A stretch of DNA of 13,368 bases from Trueperaceae bacterium (lineage in GTDB: Bacteria > Deinococcota > Deinococci > Deinococcales > Trueperaceae), in NCBI GenBank assembly GCA_007121175.1, contig SKMG01000441.1, positions 1-13,368 of the forward strand, read 5' to 3'. The notes below the pieces were generated by a model. The model was given only the letters and a program-made list of their open reading frames with translations, ran no database searches and was not told the DNA's origin. Every line of letters starts with the position of its first letter. The stretch's first letter is position 1. Position numbers and translations under genes: made by a program. Positions 1-6,756 of this stretch are shown one piece after another.

Positions 1-1220
1 GCGGCGCCGGGCGGGCCCATCCGGGCGGGGCCGACGCGGGCCGCCGCCCGCCGGTGCTCGCCGTCGGCCAGCGTGTCGCGCAGCGCTCGGGCGATCGTCT
101 CCGCGTCGGCCTCGACCAGCCGCAAGGCTGGCCCGAGCAGGCGCTGCTGGTTGCGCAGGAAGGCGTGGCCGAGGTGTGGCGGCACGGCGAAGCTCACCAC
201 CGGCAACCCCAGGCCTGCCGCCTGCTCCTGCGCCGTGCCGGTCGTGCCGAGCACCGCCCGGGCACTGGCCAGCACGTCGGCGAAGCGCCCTTCGAGCCAC
301 CACACTTCCGCGCCGTGCTCGCTCTCGCTCGGCGCCTTGGAGCCGGCCGGCTCGGACGCGGTAGCGTGCCACGCGGGCGCATCGCGGGAGGACGTGACGT
401 CCGTGCTGCGCCAGGCCGCCAGCAGGCCCGGGACCCGGCGCGACGTCGGCTGCCAGCCGGCCACCGGGGCGGGCGGACCGTGCGTCCAGGCGACGAGGCC
501 GAGGACGGGTCCGAGGCGCTGCAGCGCAGCGAGCATCAGGCGCACGCTCGAGACCGCGTACGAGCGGCTTCCGGGCAGGAGTGCGACCACCGTTCGCTCC
601 GCCGGAATCGCGATGGGGCACGCGCCGGCCACCGCGTCCATCATCGGGTTGCCCAACCAGCGCGCGTTCCGCACGCCGCGTTGCCGCAACCAGGCCGCGG
701 TCGGCTCATCGCGCGCGTACACGGCTAGCACGCGTCCGCGCATCAGTCGCCGCTCGGGCCAGCGAATGCGCTCCATGAACGCCCGCTGCCACGCCACACG
801 ATGGCTGCCGTCGTCCATCCACACCGACACCAGCGTCTGCACGACGCTCCGGGGTGCGGGTGTCAGCGACGACAGCGCGTGGGCGTACACATCGCCCACC
901 ACCAGAACCCGATCGGGCCGCTGGCTGCGCAGCGCCCGCAGCTGCTCGAGCGTGGTGCGCACGAGCCCGGCGCGCAGGTCGGCGAGCGCCGCGCGAGGGT
1001 GATGCACCGTCAGGCCGCCTGACGGTAGCTCGACACGTGGTCCGAGGCACGGCACGCCGATCGAGTCATAGGCGGCGCCCGCGCCGACCAGTGGCAGCGC
1101 CTCGAGCTCGAGCTCGGGGCGCAGCGCCCGGAGGGAGTGCGCCAGCAGAGCCCCCACCTGATCCTCGCCGTGGCCGTTCGAGACGATCAGCCAGCGCTCG
1201 GCGCGCTCGCCGGCGCCCAC
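1..1220 (-). CDS. Lipid-A-disaccharide synthase-related glycosyltransferase, 3' end cut by window
   Basis: The 406 readable residues resemble the LpxB-like glycosyltransferase family described from Deinococci and cyanobacteria, not classical LpxB. Visible marks are SNGHGED near residues 14-20, GDVYAH at 109-114, LPGSR at 215-219, the donor-site-like GTTGTAQEQAAGLGLP at 325-340, and QQRLLG at 358-363. The last readable residues, RMGPPGA, match the C-terminal end of the family, so probably only a few codons are missing. The start is taken as GTG at 1220, two bases after the nadK stop; no ATG fits the N-terminal motif. Residues 271-306 are a Ser/Ala/Glu-rich stretch that looks like a low-complexity insertion before the donor site. 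The family probably transfers a nucleotide-sugar-derived residue in envelope glycolipid synthesis, but the substrate is unknown. It is the last visible gene of the aroA-cmk-nadK run. Confidence 0.85.
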   Translation of the reverse strand, partial: MGAGERAERWLIVSNGHGEDQVGALLAHSLRALRPELELEALPLVGAGAAYDSIGVPCLGPRVELPSGGLTVHHPRAALADLRAGLVRTTLEQLRALRSQRPDRVLVVGDVYAHALSSLTPAPRSVVQTLVSVWMDDGSHRVAWQRAFMERIRWPERRLMRGRVLAVYARDEPTAAWLRQRGVRNARWLGNPMMDAVAGACPIAIPAERTVVALLPGSRSYAVSSVRLMLAALQRLGPVLGLVAWTHGPPAPVAGWQPTSRRVPGLLAAWRSTDVTSSRDAPAWHATASEPAGSKAPSESEHGAEVWWLEGRFADVLASARAVLGTTGTAQEQAAGLGLPVVSFAVPPHLGHAFLRNQQRLLGPALRLVEADAETIARALRDTLADGEHRRAAARVGPARMGPPGA

Positions 1221-1222
1221 GA

Positions 1223-2101
1223 TCAGGGGACGTCGTCTCTGCGGCTCAGGTTCGGCCCCTCACCCCAGTGGAGCTTCAGCCGCAGCACGTCGAAGGCCCC
1301 GCGCTCGCTGGCAATCAGCTGCAGCGCATGGCGAGCGGCGCGGATCTCGATGTGATCGCCGCGGCGCAGATCGACGCGCTCCTGGCCATCGAACACGATG
1401 GCCATCTCGTCGACGGGGCTCAAGAGCTCGAGGCCGATGACGCTCTGCCCCGAGAGCACGATCGGCCGGTCGGTGAGGCTGTGCGGCGCGATTGGCGTGA
1501 CCACCATGGCACGAAGGTCCTGGCTCAGGATGGGGCCTCCGAGTGACAGCGAGTACGCCGTCGAACCGACCGGCGTCGACACGACCACACCGTCAGCGCG
1601 GTACTCGCTGGCGAGGTGGCCGTCGACCGACAGCCGCAGTCGCGCCAGCCGCGTCATGACGCCTTGGGTGAGCATCACGTCGTTGAGCGCATGTCGCTCG
1701 AAGCCGTCGCCGCGCAGCCGCACCTCGAGCATCATCTTGGGCGACACCGGCCAGTCCGGGACATAGCCGCCGCGGGCGTAGCGCTCGACTTCCTCGGCTC
1801 CGAACGAGGCCAGGAAGCCGAGCTTGCCCAGGTTCACGCCGAGCACCGGCGTGTCCGCGCCCACGAGCCGGCGCGCGGTCGAGAGCAACGTGCCGTCGCC
1901 ACCGACCGCCACCACCAGGTCCGCGTCGTACTCGCGGAGCGGCCGCTCGCCGGCCAGGTCGAGCACCACCTCGACGCCGCTCGCGCCGAAGGCGTCGGCG
2001 AGGCGGACGGCGACCGGATGCGCCGCCGGCTTGAAGCGCGTGCTGACCACCAGCACGCGGCCCAGCTCAGAGGCCCGGCGGCCGAAGCGCGTGGGCGTCA
2101 T
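1223..2101 (-). CDS. nadK: NAD kinase
   Basis: This 292-residue cytoplasmic enzyme phosphorylates NAD to NADP using ATP or polyphosphate. The family signature GGDGT lies at residues 67-71, followed by NLGKLGFL at 90-97, the NAD-binding Asn-Asp pair at 140-141, and the glycine-rich block with GSTAYSLSLGGP at 179-190. TPIAPHSL follows at 202-209. Length and motif order are normal for bacterial NadK. The ATG start at 2101 overlaps the cmk stop as ATGA (2098-2101), so translation is probably coupled to cmk. The stop is two bases before the next gene. No promoter is visible inside the overlap, so transcription probably comes from upstream of aroA or from within the run. The identification is secure. 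Confidence 0.97.
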   Translation of the reverse strand: MTPTRFGRRASELGRVLVVSTRFKPAAHPVAVRLADAFGASGVEVVLDLAGERPLREYDADLVVAVGGDGTLLSTARRLVGADTPVLGVNLGKLGFLASFGAEEVERYARGGYVPDWPVSPKMMLEVRLRGDGFERHALNDVMLTQGVMTRLARLRLSVDGHLASEYRADGVVVSTPVGSTAYSLSLGGPILSQDLRAMVVTPIAPHSLTDRPIVLSGQSVIGLELLSPVDEMAIVFDGQERVDLRRGDHIEIRAARHALQLIASERGAFDVLRLKLHWGEGPNLSRRDDVP

Positions 2102-2874
2102 GCGTCGACTCCGTCGCCGTCGGGCACCGAGCCCTCGCGCGCTGAGCCCTCGCGCGCTGAGCCGTCGCCCCGCTCGGGATTCTCTCGGCGGTCGCCGGGA
2201 GCCGCAGCGCGGCGCGGCACGACGCCCCGTTCGGCCAGATGCCGCAGCACCACCTCGACCACCTCGTCGAGGTCGAGTCCCTCGGTGTCGATGTGTTGCG
2301 CGTCCGGGGCAGGTTCTGACTGCCTGGCGTCGAGCTGGTCGCGTCGCGCGATCGCCCCTGCGACCGCCTCGAGGTCGGCCGAGCGCTCGCCGACGCGCCG
2401 GCGCGCCCGCTCGCGCGCCGAGGCGGTCAGGAAGAACTTGTGCCGAGCTTCGGGGAACACCACTGCGCCCATGTCGCGACCGTCGATCGCGAACGGCGGC
2501 GGTACTTCACGCAGCTTCGCCGAGACCCAGTCGCGCACGCGAGGGTGAGCGGCGACGAACGAGACGTTGGCATCCACCGTGTCGGTGTGCACCGCTGCGC
2601 TGACGTCGTGCCCGCCGATGCGGACCCGGTTCTCGTGCAGGCCGGGTTCGAGCGTGATCGCGTGGGAGGACAGCGCCGCGAGGATGGCCGCCTCGTCGCG
2701 CGGATCGGCGCCCGAGCGAGCGGCCACCAGGGTCGCGGCCCGGTAGAGCAGGCCGCTGCTCACGAAGGGCATGCCGAGGAGCCGCGCAACGCGTTGAGCG
2801 ACCGACGACTTGCCGGCGGCGGCGGGTCCGTCGAAGGTGATCACGGCTCCGGAGTCGCGCCCGGGCAGCGTCAC
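2098..2874 (-). CDS. cmk: Cytidylate kinase with C-terminal low-complexity extension
   Basis: The enzyme phosphorylates CMP and dCMP with ATP. The P-loop GPAAAGKSS is at residues 16-24, SSGLLYRA at 39-46 stands where DTGAMYRA is usual, and the CMP-binding block DGRDMGAVVFPEA is at 131-143. The lid-region Arg-Asp follows at 178-179 and DAQHIDT at 191-197. The start is GTG at 2874, overlapping the aroA stop as GTGA (2871-2874). The catalytic domain ends near residue 220. The last ~38 residues are charged, glycine-rich and contain SAREG twice in tandem, encoded by a 15-bp DNA repeat. Such a tail is absent from the usual 220-230 residue enzyme and is probably disordered. The kinase identity is secure; the tail's role is unknown. 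Confidence 0.96.
   Translation of the reverse strand: MTLPGRDSGAVITFDGPAAAGKSSVAQRVARLLGMPFVSSGLLYRAATLVAARSGADPRDEAAILAALSSHAITLEPGLHENRVRIGGHDVSAAVHTDTVDANVSFVAAHPRVRDWVSAKLREVPPPFAIDGRDMGAVVFPEARHKFFLTASARERARRRVGERSADLEAVAGAIARRDQLDARQSEPAPDAQHIDTEGLDLDEVVEVVLRHLAERGVVPRRAAAPGDRRENPERGDGSAREGSAREGSVPDGDGVDA
2129..2158. repeat. Two tandem 15-bp repeats in the cmk 3' end
   Basis: GAGCCCTCGCGCGCT occurs at 2129-2143 and again, identically, at 2144-2158; a partial third unit begins at 2159. The unit is five codons long, so copy-number change would keep the reading frame. It encodes SAREG twice in the cytidylate kinase tail and could vary between strains by slippage. Confidence 0.85.
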
Positions 2875-4187
2875 GCGATCGCCTCCACGCCGACCCCGGC
2901 CCTGCGCAGGTCATCCCAGAAGCCGGGGTAGGTCTTCGAGACGCAGCCTGGGTCGTCGATGACCAGGCCGCTCCACCGCACGCCGGCCACGGCGAAGGCC
3001 ATGGCCATGCGGTGGTCGCCATAGGTCGCGACCGTGCCGGGGTTGGGGGGCCTCGGCAACGGCTGCACGCTGAGGCCGTCGTGCCGCTCCTCGACCTGCG
3101 CGCCGAGCCGCCGCAGTTCGATGGCGAGCGCCCGCAGCCGGTCGGTCTCCTTGATGCGCAGGTTCCAGACGTTGTCGATGTGCACCGGCGACGACGCACC
3201 GAGCGCGAGCACCGCCAGGGTCTGCGCCTGGTCGGGACAGGCGTTGAGGTCGAAGCGGCCGCCACGCAGGCGGCCGAGCGGCGGGCCCTCGACGACCAGC
3301 GCGTCCGCGCCGCGGACGACGCGGCAGCCCATCGCTTCGAGCACCTCGAGCAGCGCCACGTCGCCCTGCGAGCTCTTCGCCCCGAGCCCGCGGGTGGTGG
3401 CGCGGCCGCCGCACAGCGCAGCCGCCGCCCAGAAGTACCCCGCCGCCATCGCGTCACCCTCGACGGCGTAGCGGCGGGCCCGGTAGCGTCCGGGTGGGAC
3501 GTGAAAGCGCCGGTAGCCGTCGCGCTCCACCCGTGCACCGAAGGCCTCCATCACCGCCAGGGTGAGGTCGACGAACGGCTTGGACTGCAAGCTGCCGGTC
3601 ACTTCGAGCGTGACGCCCAGGCGAGCGTACGGGGCCGAGAGCAGCAGGCCGGACAGGAACTGCGACGAGCGATCGCCGGCCACGGTCGCGACGCCTCCTG
3701 GCAGCCCGTCGGCCTCGACGACCACCGGCGGGCAGCCGTTGCCACGCTCGCTGCGCGCGTCGACGCCGAGCGACCGCAGCGCCGCGAGCTGATCCTCGAT
3801 CGGCCGCTCGCGCATCCGCTCGGTGCCGTCGAGCCGGAAGCGACCCCGGCCGAGACCGACCGCAGCCGTCAAGAAGCGCAGCGCCGTACCAGAGAGGCGC
3901 ACGTCGAGCGAGCAGTCGGTCACCGGCCAGCGGCCGGAGACTCCGACCACCGCGATGTCCTCCCCACCCTCCCTCGCGCCTCGGCTCTCGACGCTCGCGC
4001 CCAGGCGGACCAGGGCGGTGGCCATCACCGCGGCGTCCTCCGCCACCAACGCCCCCTCGATCACGCTCTCGCCCTCGGCGAGCGCGGCGACGAGCAGCGC
4101 CCGGTTGGTGATGCTCTTGGAGCCGGGCACCACCAGGTCGACGTCGAGTGTCACTGGCGGGAGGAGAGCGAGGCGACCTCCTGGCAT
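2871..4187 (-). CDS. aroA: 3-phosphoshikimate 1-carboxyvinyltransferase (EPSP synthase)
   Basis: This 438-residue enzyme joins phosphoenolpyruvate to shikimate 3-phosphate, the sixth step of the shikimate pathway. Seen motifs: PGSKSITNRALL at 21-32, LSGTALRF at 98-105, RERPIEDQL at 126-134, GDRSSQFLSGLLLSAP at 171-186, CPDQAQTLAVLALGA at 317-331, LRIKETDRL at 343-351, YGDHRMAMA at 389-397 and CVSKTYPGF at 415-423. The segment usually written GNAGT is RLSGT here; the active-site glycine is kept. The frame stays open upstream to 4385, but that extension is not conserved-looking, so ATG at 4187 is chosen; it gives normal family length. No strong Shine-Dalgarno site precedes it. It heads the coupled run with cmk (4-nt overlap), a pairing common in bacteria. 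Confidence 0.96.
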   Translation of the reverse strand: MPGGRLALLPPVTLDVDLVVPGSKSITNRALLVAALAEGESVIEGALVAEDAAVMATALVRLGASVESRGAREGGEDIAVVGVSGRWPVTDCSLDVRLSGTALRFLTAAVGLGRGRFRLDGTERMRERPIEDQLAALRSLGVDARSERGNGCPPVVVEADGLPGGVATVAGDRSSQFLSGLLLSAPYARLGVTLEVTGSLQSKPFVDLTLAVMEAFGARVERDGYRRFHVPPGRYRARRYAVEGDAMAAGYFWAAAALCGGRATTRGLGAKSSQGDVALLEVLEAMGCRVVRGADALVVEGPPLGRLRGGRFDLNACPDQAQTLAVLALGASSPVHIDNVWNLRIKETDRLRALAIELRRLGAQVEERHDGLSVQPLPRPPNPGTVATYGDHRMAMAFAVAGVRWSGLVIDDPGCVSKTYPGFWDDLRRAGVGVEAIA

Positions 4188-4198
4188 GGTCGTCGACC

Positions 4199-4204
4199 AG
4201 GGTA
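4199..4204 (-). promoter_or_regulatory. Weak candidate -10 box for the aroA run
   Basis: Minus-strand TACCCT fits TAnnnT and ends 11 nt before the aroA ATG, which would leave only a few bases of leader. It is preceded directly by TG, without the one-base spacer seen at the other promoters here, and no -35 hexamer is visible. Another AT-rich patch, minus-strand TGTAAT around 4300-4305, is an alternative. Weak evidence. Confidence 0.25.
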
Positions 4205-4376
4205 CACCGTGACGGCGGGCCGCCGGTGGAGCCGCCGGACCCCTGCCCCGTGCTGGTGCAGAGCCGCCGCGCCCTGTGTTCTCCGAATCGTGCGGCGTAT
4301 TACACCCACAACGCCGTTCTAGCACTCGCTGCGGCAGGCGTCGCGAGACCGACCGACCGCACGACGCCGCCGGGTC

Positions 4377-4385
4377 TGATAGCAT
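4377..4385 (+). promoter_or_regulatory. Candidate extended -10 promoter of rpmE
   Basis: TGATAGCAT fits TGnTAnnnT. Transcription would start near 4392, giving a leader of about 40 nt that carries the rpmE Shine-Dalgarno site. No convincing -35 element is present at 17 bp. The rest of the 245-bp aroA-rpmE gap (4188-4432) shows only an AT-richer patch near 4298-4310. Confidence 0.45.
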
Positions 4386-4432
4386 GCGTTCGCTCGCGGC
4401 ACGACCACGCCCGTGCTGCGCCGAGGAGAACC

Positions 4433-4648
4433 ATGAAGAAGGACATCCACCCCAAGATCGTTCCCTGCAGGATCATCTGCGAGGGCAAGGTGGTGCTCGA
4501 GACCTACAGCACGCGTCCCGAGATCCACGTCGACGTCTGGTCCGGGAACCACCCGTTCTACACCGGACAACAGCGCTTCATCGACACCGAAGGTCGCGTC
4601 GAGAAGTTCCAGAAGCGCTTCGGTGACTCGTACCGCAAGCGCAAGTAG
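4433..4648 (+). CDS. rpmE: 50S ribosomal protein L31, zinc-independent form
   Basis: This 71-residue large-subunit protein has the hallmark blocks IHPKIVPCRIIC (5-16), ETYSTRPEIHVDVWSGNHPF (residues 23-42) and DTEGRVEKFQKRFGDSY near the C-terminus, closely like Thermus and Deinococcus L31. Zinc-binding L31 has four cysteines including a CxxC in the middle; here only Cys12 and Cys16 remain and the middle reads VWSGNHP. It is therefore the cysteine-poor form expected not to bind zinc. GAGGAG at 4423-4428 precedes the ATG by 4 nt. The gene stands alone between divergent aroA and the convergent kinase gene. Confidence 0.97.
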   Translation: MKKDIHPKIVPCRIICEGKVVLETYSTRPEIHVDVWSGNHPFYTGQQRFIDTEGRVEKFQKRFGDSYRKRK

Positions 4649-4660
4649 GCAGGCCCACCG

Positions 4661-4680
4661 CCGCTGGCGCAGCGCAGCGG
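4661..4680. terminator. Possible bidirectional hairpin between convergent rpmE and kinase genes
   Basis: CCGCTG (4661-4666) and CAGCGG (4675-4680) form a 6-bp stem around an 8-nt loop in the 47-bp gap between the two stops. It is symmetrical and could serve both strands, but there is no T-tract on either side, so a terminator role is a guess from position. Confidence 0.35.
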
Positions 4681-4695
4681 GTCACGGATGAGCGC

Positions 4696-6570
4696 TCAGG
4701 CCCGTACCGATGCCGCGACGCGCGTGCCCTCTCCGGGCTCGCTGGTGACCTCGAACCACCCGCCACGGTTCTCGACGCGCTCGCGCATCTGCTTGAGCCC
4801 TAGGCCGCCTGCGCTGGTGACGCGGTCGTCCACGGCGCCTGGGTCGAATCCGATGCCGTCGTCGGCGATCTCGATCGCCACCATGCCGCTTCGGTCGACT
4901 TCGAGCGTGATGGTCACCGTCCGCGCCCCGGCGTGCTTAGCGACGTTGTTCATCGCCTCCTGGAAGATCCTGAACATGACGGCTTCGGACTTGAGGCTCA
5001 GCTCCGGCAGCGGCGGGATGTTCAGTTCCACCACCATGTCGTTCTGCTGACCGAAATCGAGCGCGTACCTGCGGAGCGTCTCGACGAAGCCGTGGCGCTC
5101 GAGGTCCACGGGCCTCAGGGCGAAGATCGAGCGGCGGATCTCGCGGATCATCTCGCGGATGGCGCCGCGCGCCGCCTGGAGTTCGTTGTGGGCGGCCTTG
5201 GGGTCGCGCTCGAGCAGTCGCGAGATCAGGTCGAGCTTGAGGCCCGCGAAGGCCAGTGACTGCGCCACCCCGTCGTGGATCTCACGCGCGATGCGGTTGC
5301 GTTCCTCGACGATCGCGAGCTCCTCGGACTGCAGGTAGGCGCTGGCATTGGCCACCGCGAGGCTCAACTGGCCTGCGAGCAACCCCAGGAACGGCAAGCT
5401 GGCGTCGCTGCCTCGCCCCGGCTCGTCGTGCGCCAGCACGATCACCCCGAGCAGCCGCTCGTCGCTCGAGAGCGGCAGCAGTACGGCGCTGCCGGCGTCC
5501 TCGAGCAGCGGCCCACCGCTGCGTCGCTCGCCGCTGGCGAGCGCGGCCAGCACCAACGGATCACCCGCGTCGGCGGCGCGCCCCACCAAGCCCTCGCCGC
5601 GCCTCAGCGGCAGCGGCGGCGGCCGCCACGGCTCGAAGTCGTTGCCTCGCCGGCGCACCGCGACGCGCAGGTCGAGCGTGCCGTCGTCGTCGCACAGGTA
5701 GACGCCTGCGCGCTGGGCACCGACGCGGGCCGCCATGCGCGACACGAGCGTGGAGAGCAGCCGGGCCAGGTTGCCCTCGGCGCGGATCGAACGGTCGACC
5801 TCGAAGAGCGTCAGCAGGTCCCGGGTGCGGCCCTGCACCGCCTCGGCCGCCGCCGAGAAGTCGGCGGCCAGAATACGCAGCGTCTCGAGCTGCTTCTCGT
5901 CGGGGGCAGCATCGAAGCTCGCCTGGAGGCTGCCCTCGTGCTCGCCGCCCCAGCGCAGGGCCAACACCACGGTCGTCGCGCCGCTGGGGTCCTGGATCAC
6001 CTCGGTGTCGCGCTCGCTGCGCTGCACCGAGGCGTCGCGGCGCAGCGCCATGCGCTGCGCAGTGGCTTCGGCGGCGCCCAACAGCTCGTCGGCGTGGACC
6101 GACACGACGCCGGAGCCGACGACCACGGCCGCCAGTCGAGCCCCGGTTGCCTCGCGCACCCCGCGGCTCGCCGCCTCGACCGCGTGCTCGAGATCCGGGG
6201 CGCTGGCGAACTGCTCGGTGACGCGCTGCAGCGCGCCGAGCACCGCGTGGGCGTCCTGCAGCTCGCGGAAGAGCCGCTGCAGCTCGACCTGGGCCCGCTC
6301 GCGTGAGCGCACCTCGAGCGCGATCCACGTGAGCGTCACGTAGGTGACGATCGAACCGACCACGCTGTAGAACAGGAGCTGCGACCAGAACTGCCAGGCC
6401 GCTCCGCCGAGCGGCACCACCAGCAGCTGGTGCACCAGCACCACCCCGATGATCGCGATCGGCAGCCAGATCCTCGCCAAGCGGACCTGCGCGTACAGGC
6501 TGCGGCGCGGTGCCCGGACCGCCTCATCGAGGTGCCCGAGCTCTTGCCTCACGCCCGCCGAAACCGTCAT
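4696..6570 (-). CDS. Membrane GAF-domain sensor histidine kinase, NarL/DegS type (orphan)
   Basis: The 624-residue protein has two membrane helices near 34-54 and 61-85 with almost no external loop, then a coiled linker at 86-110. A weak GAF-like region covers ~112-240 and a clearer GAF domain ~252-410. The HisKA_3 dimerisation domain follows, with phosphoacceptor His432 in REIHDGVAQSLAF. The ATPase domain has the N-box FQEAMNNVAKHAGA (536-549), DDGIGF (570-575) and the GGLGLKQMRERV block (588-599). This arrangement normally phosphorylates a LuxR/NarL-type response regulator. None is encoded next to it: the neighbours are rpmE and a TraB-family gene. The lack of an outer sensor loop and the GAF region suggest that it senses an internal signal or the membrane. 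The signal is unknown. ATG at 6570 is the only good start and sits 6 nt after a -10 box. Confidence 0.93.
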   Translation of the reverse strand: MTVSAGVRQELGHLDEAVRAPRRSLYAQVRLARIWLPIAIIGVVLVHQLLVVPLGGAAWQFWSQLLFYSVVGSIVTYVTLTWIALEVRSRERAQVELQRLFRELQDAHAVLGALQRVTEQFASAPDLEHAVEAASRGVREATGARLAAVVVGSGVVSVHADELLGAAEATAQRMALRRDASVQRSERDTEVIQDPSGATTVVLALRWGGEHEGSLQASFDAAPDEKQLETLRILAADFSAAAEAVQGRTRDLLTLFEVDRSIRAEGNLARLLSTLVSRMAARVGAQRAGVYLCDDDGTLDLRVAVRRRGNDFEPWRPPPLPLRRGEGLVGRAADAGDPLVLAALASGERRSGGPLLEDAGSAVLLPLSSDERLLGVIVLAHDEPGRGSDASLPFLGLLAGQLSLAVANASAYLQSEELAIVEERNRIAREIHDGVAQSLAFAGLKLDLISRLLERDPKAAHNELQAARGAIREMIREIRRSIFALRPVDLERHGFVETLRRYALDFGQQNDMVVELNIPPLPELSLKSEAVMFRIFQEAMNNVAKHAGARTVTITLEVDRSGMVAIEIADDGIGFDPGAVDDRVTSAGGLGLKQMRERVENRGGWFEVTSEPGEGTRVAASVRA

Positions 6571-6583
6571 GTAGCCAGGCTAC
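6571..6583. promoter_or_regulatory. 13-bp palindrome abutting the kinase start codon
   Basis: GTAGCC-A-GGCTAC is a perfect 6+1+6 inverted repeat directly upstream of the kinase ATG and overlapping its -10 box. It could be an operator or a small mRNA hairpin; a chance palindrome is also possible. Confidence 0.3.
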
Positions 6584-6585
6584 CA
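6577..6585 (-). promoter_or_regulatory. Candidate extended -10 promoter, leaderless, of the histidine kinase gene
   Basis: Minus-strand TGGTAGCCT fits TGnTAnnnT and ends 6 nt before the kinase ATG. Transcription would then start at or next to the A of the start codon. No Shine-Dalgarno site is present, which agrees with a leaderless mRNA. Confidence 0.5.
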
Positions 6586-6697
6586 CCCGCACTCTCTCGC
6601 CTCAGACGTACGTACTGCACGTCCCCCGGCGGAGCGCACCGTGGCGCGGCCGCTCCGCTCGCCGCCGCAACGCAGCCGCCGCGATGCCGCCGCCGGA

Positions 6698-6733
6698 GCC
6701 GCCGGCGCCGCGGCGCAGGACGGCGCCGGCGGC
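6698..6733. repeat. Perfect 12-bp GC-only inverted repeat upstream of the traB-family promoter
   Basis: GCCGCCGGCGCC at 6698-6709 pairs fully with GGCGCCGGCGGC at 6722-6733 around a 12-nt loop. It lies in the 186-bp divergent gap, 10 bp before the traB -10 box. There is no T-tract. It may insulate the two promoters or bind a protein; the local sequence is very GC-rich, which raises the chance expectation. Confidence 0.6.
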
Positions 6734-6743
6734 GGGCTGCAGG

Positions 6744-6749
6744 TACACT
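6744..6749 (+). promoter_or_regulatory. Candidate -10 box, leaderless, of the TraB-family gene
   Basis: TACACT (preceded by AGG) ends 7 nt before the ATG at 6757. The spacing puts the transcription start at the start codon, and no Shine-Dalgarno site is seen. The identical hexamer serves rpoZ at 11358-11363. Confidence 0.5.
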
Positions 6750-6756
6750 GCCCCTC

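Noticed and set aside
1616..2548. Long plus-strand open frames opposite nadK and cmk
   Set aside because: Both enzymes on the minus strand carry full motif sets, so the opposite frames are not genes.
3012..4322. 436-codon plus-strand open frame opposite aroA
   Set aside because: AroA motifs are complete on the other strand; this frame is a compositional shadow.
4188..4385. 66-codon N-terminal extension of aroA from an ATG at 4385
   Set aside because: The extra residues are Arg/Cys/Pro-rich with no relation to EPSP synthase; the ATG also lies within the rpmE -10 box. Start at 4187 gives normal length.
6430..6756. 109-codon upstream extension of the TraB-family gene
   Set aside because: It overlaps the kinase N-terminus on the other strand and the 12-bp inverted repeat; ATG at 6757 fits the promoter and the family.
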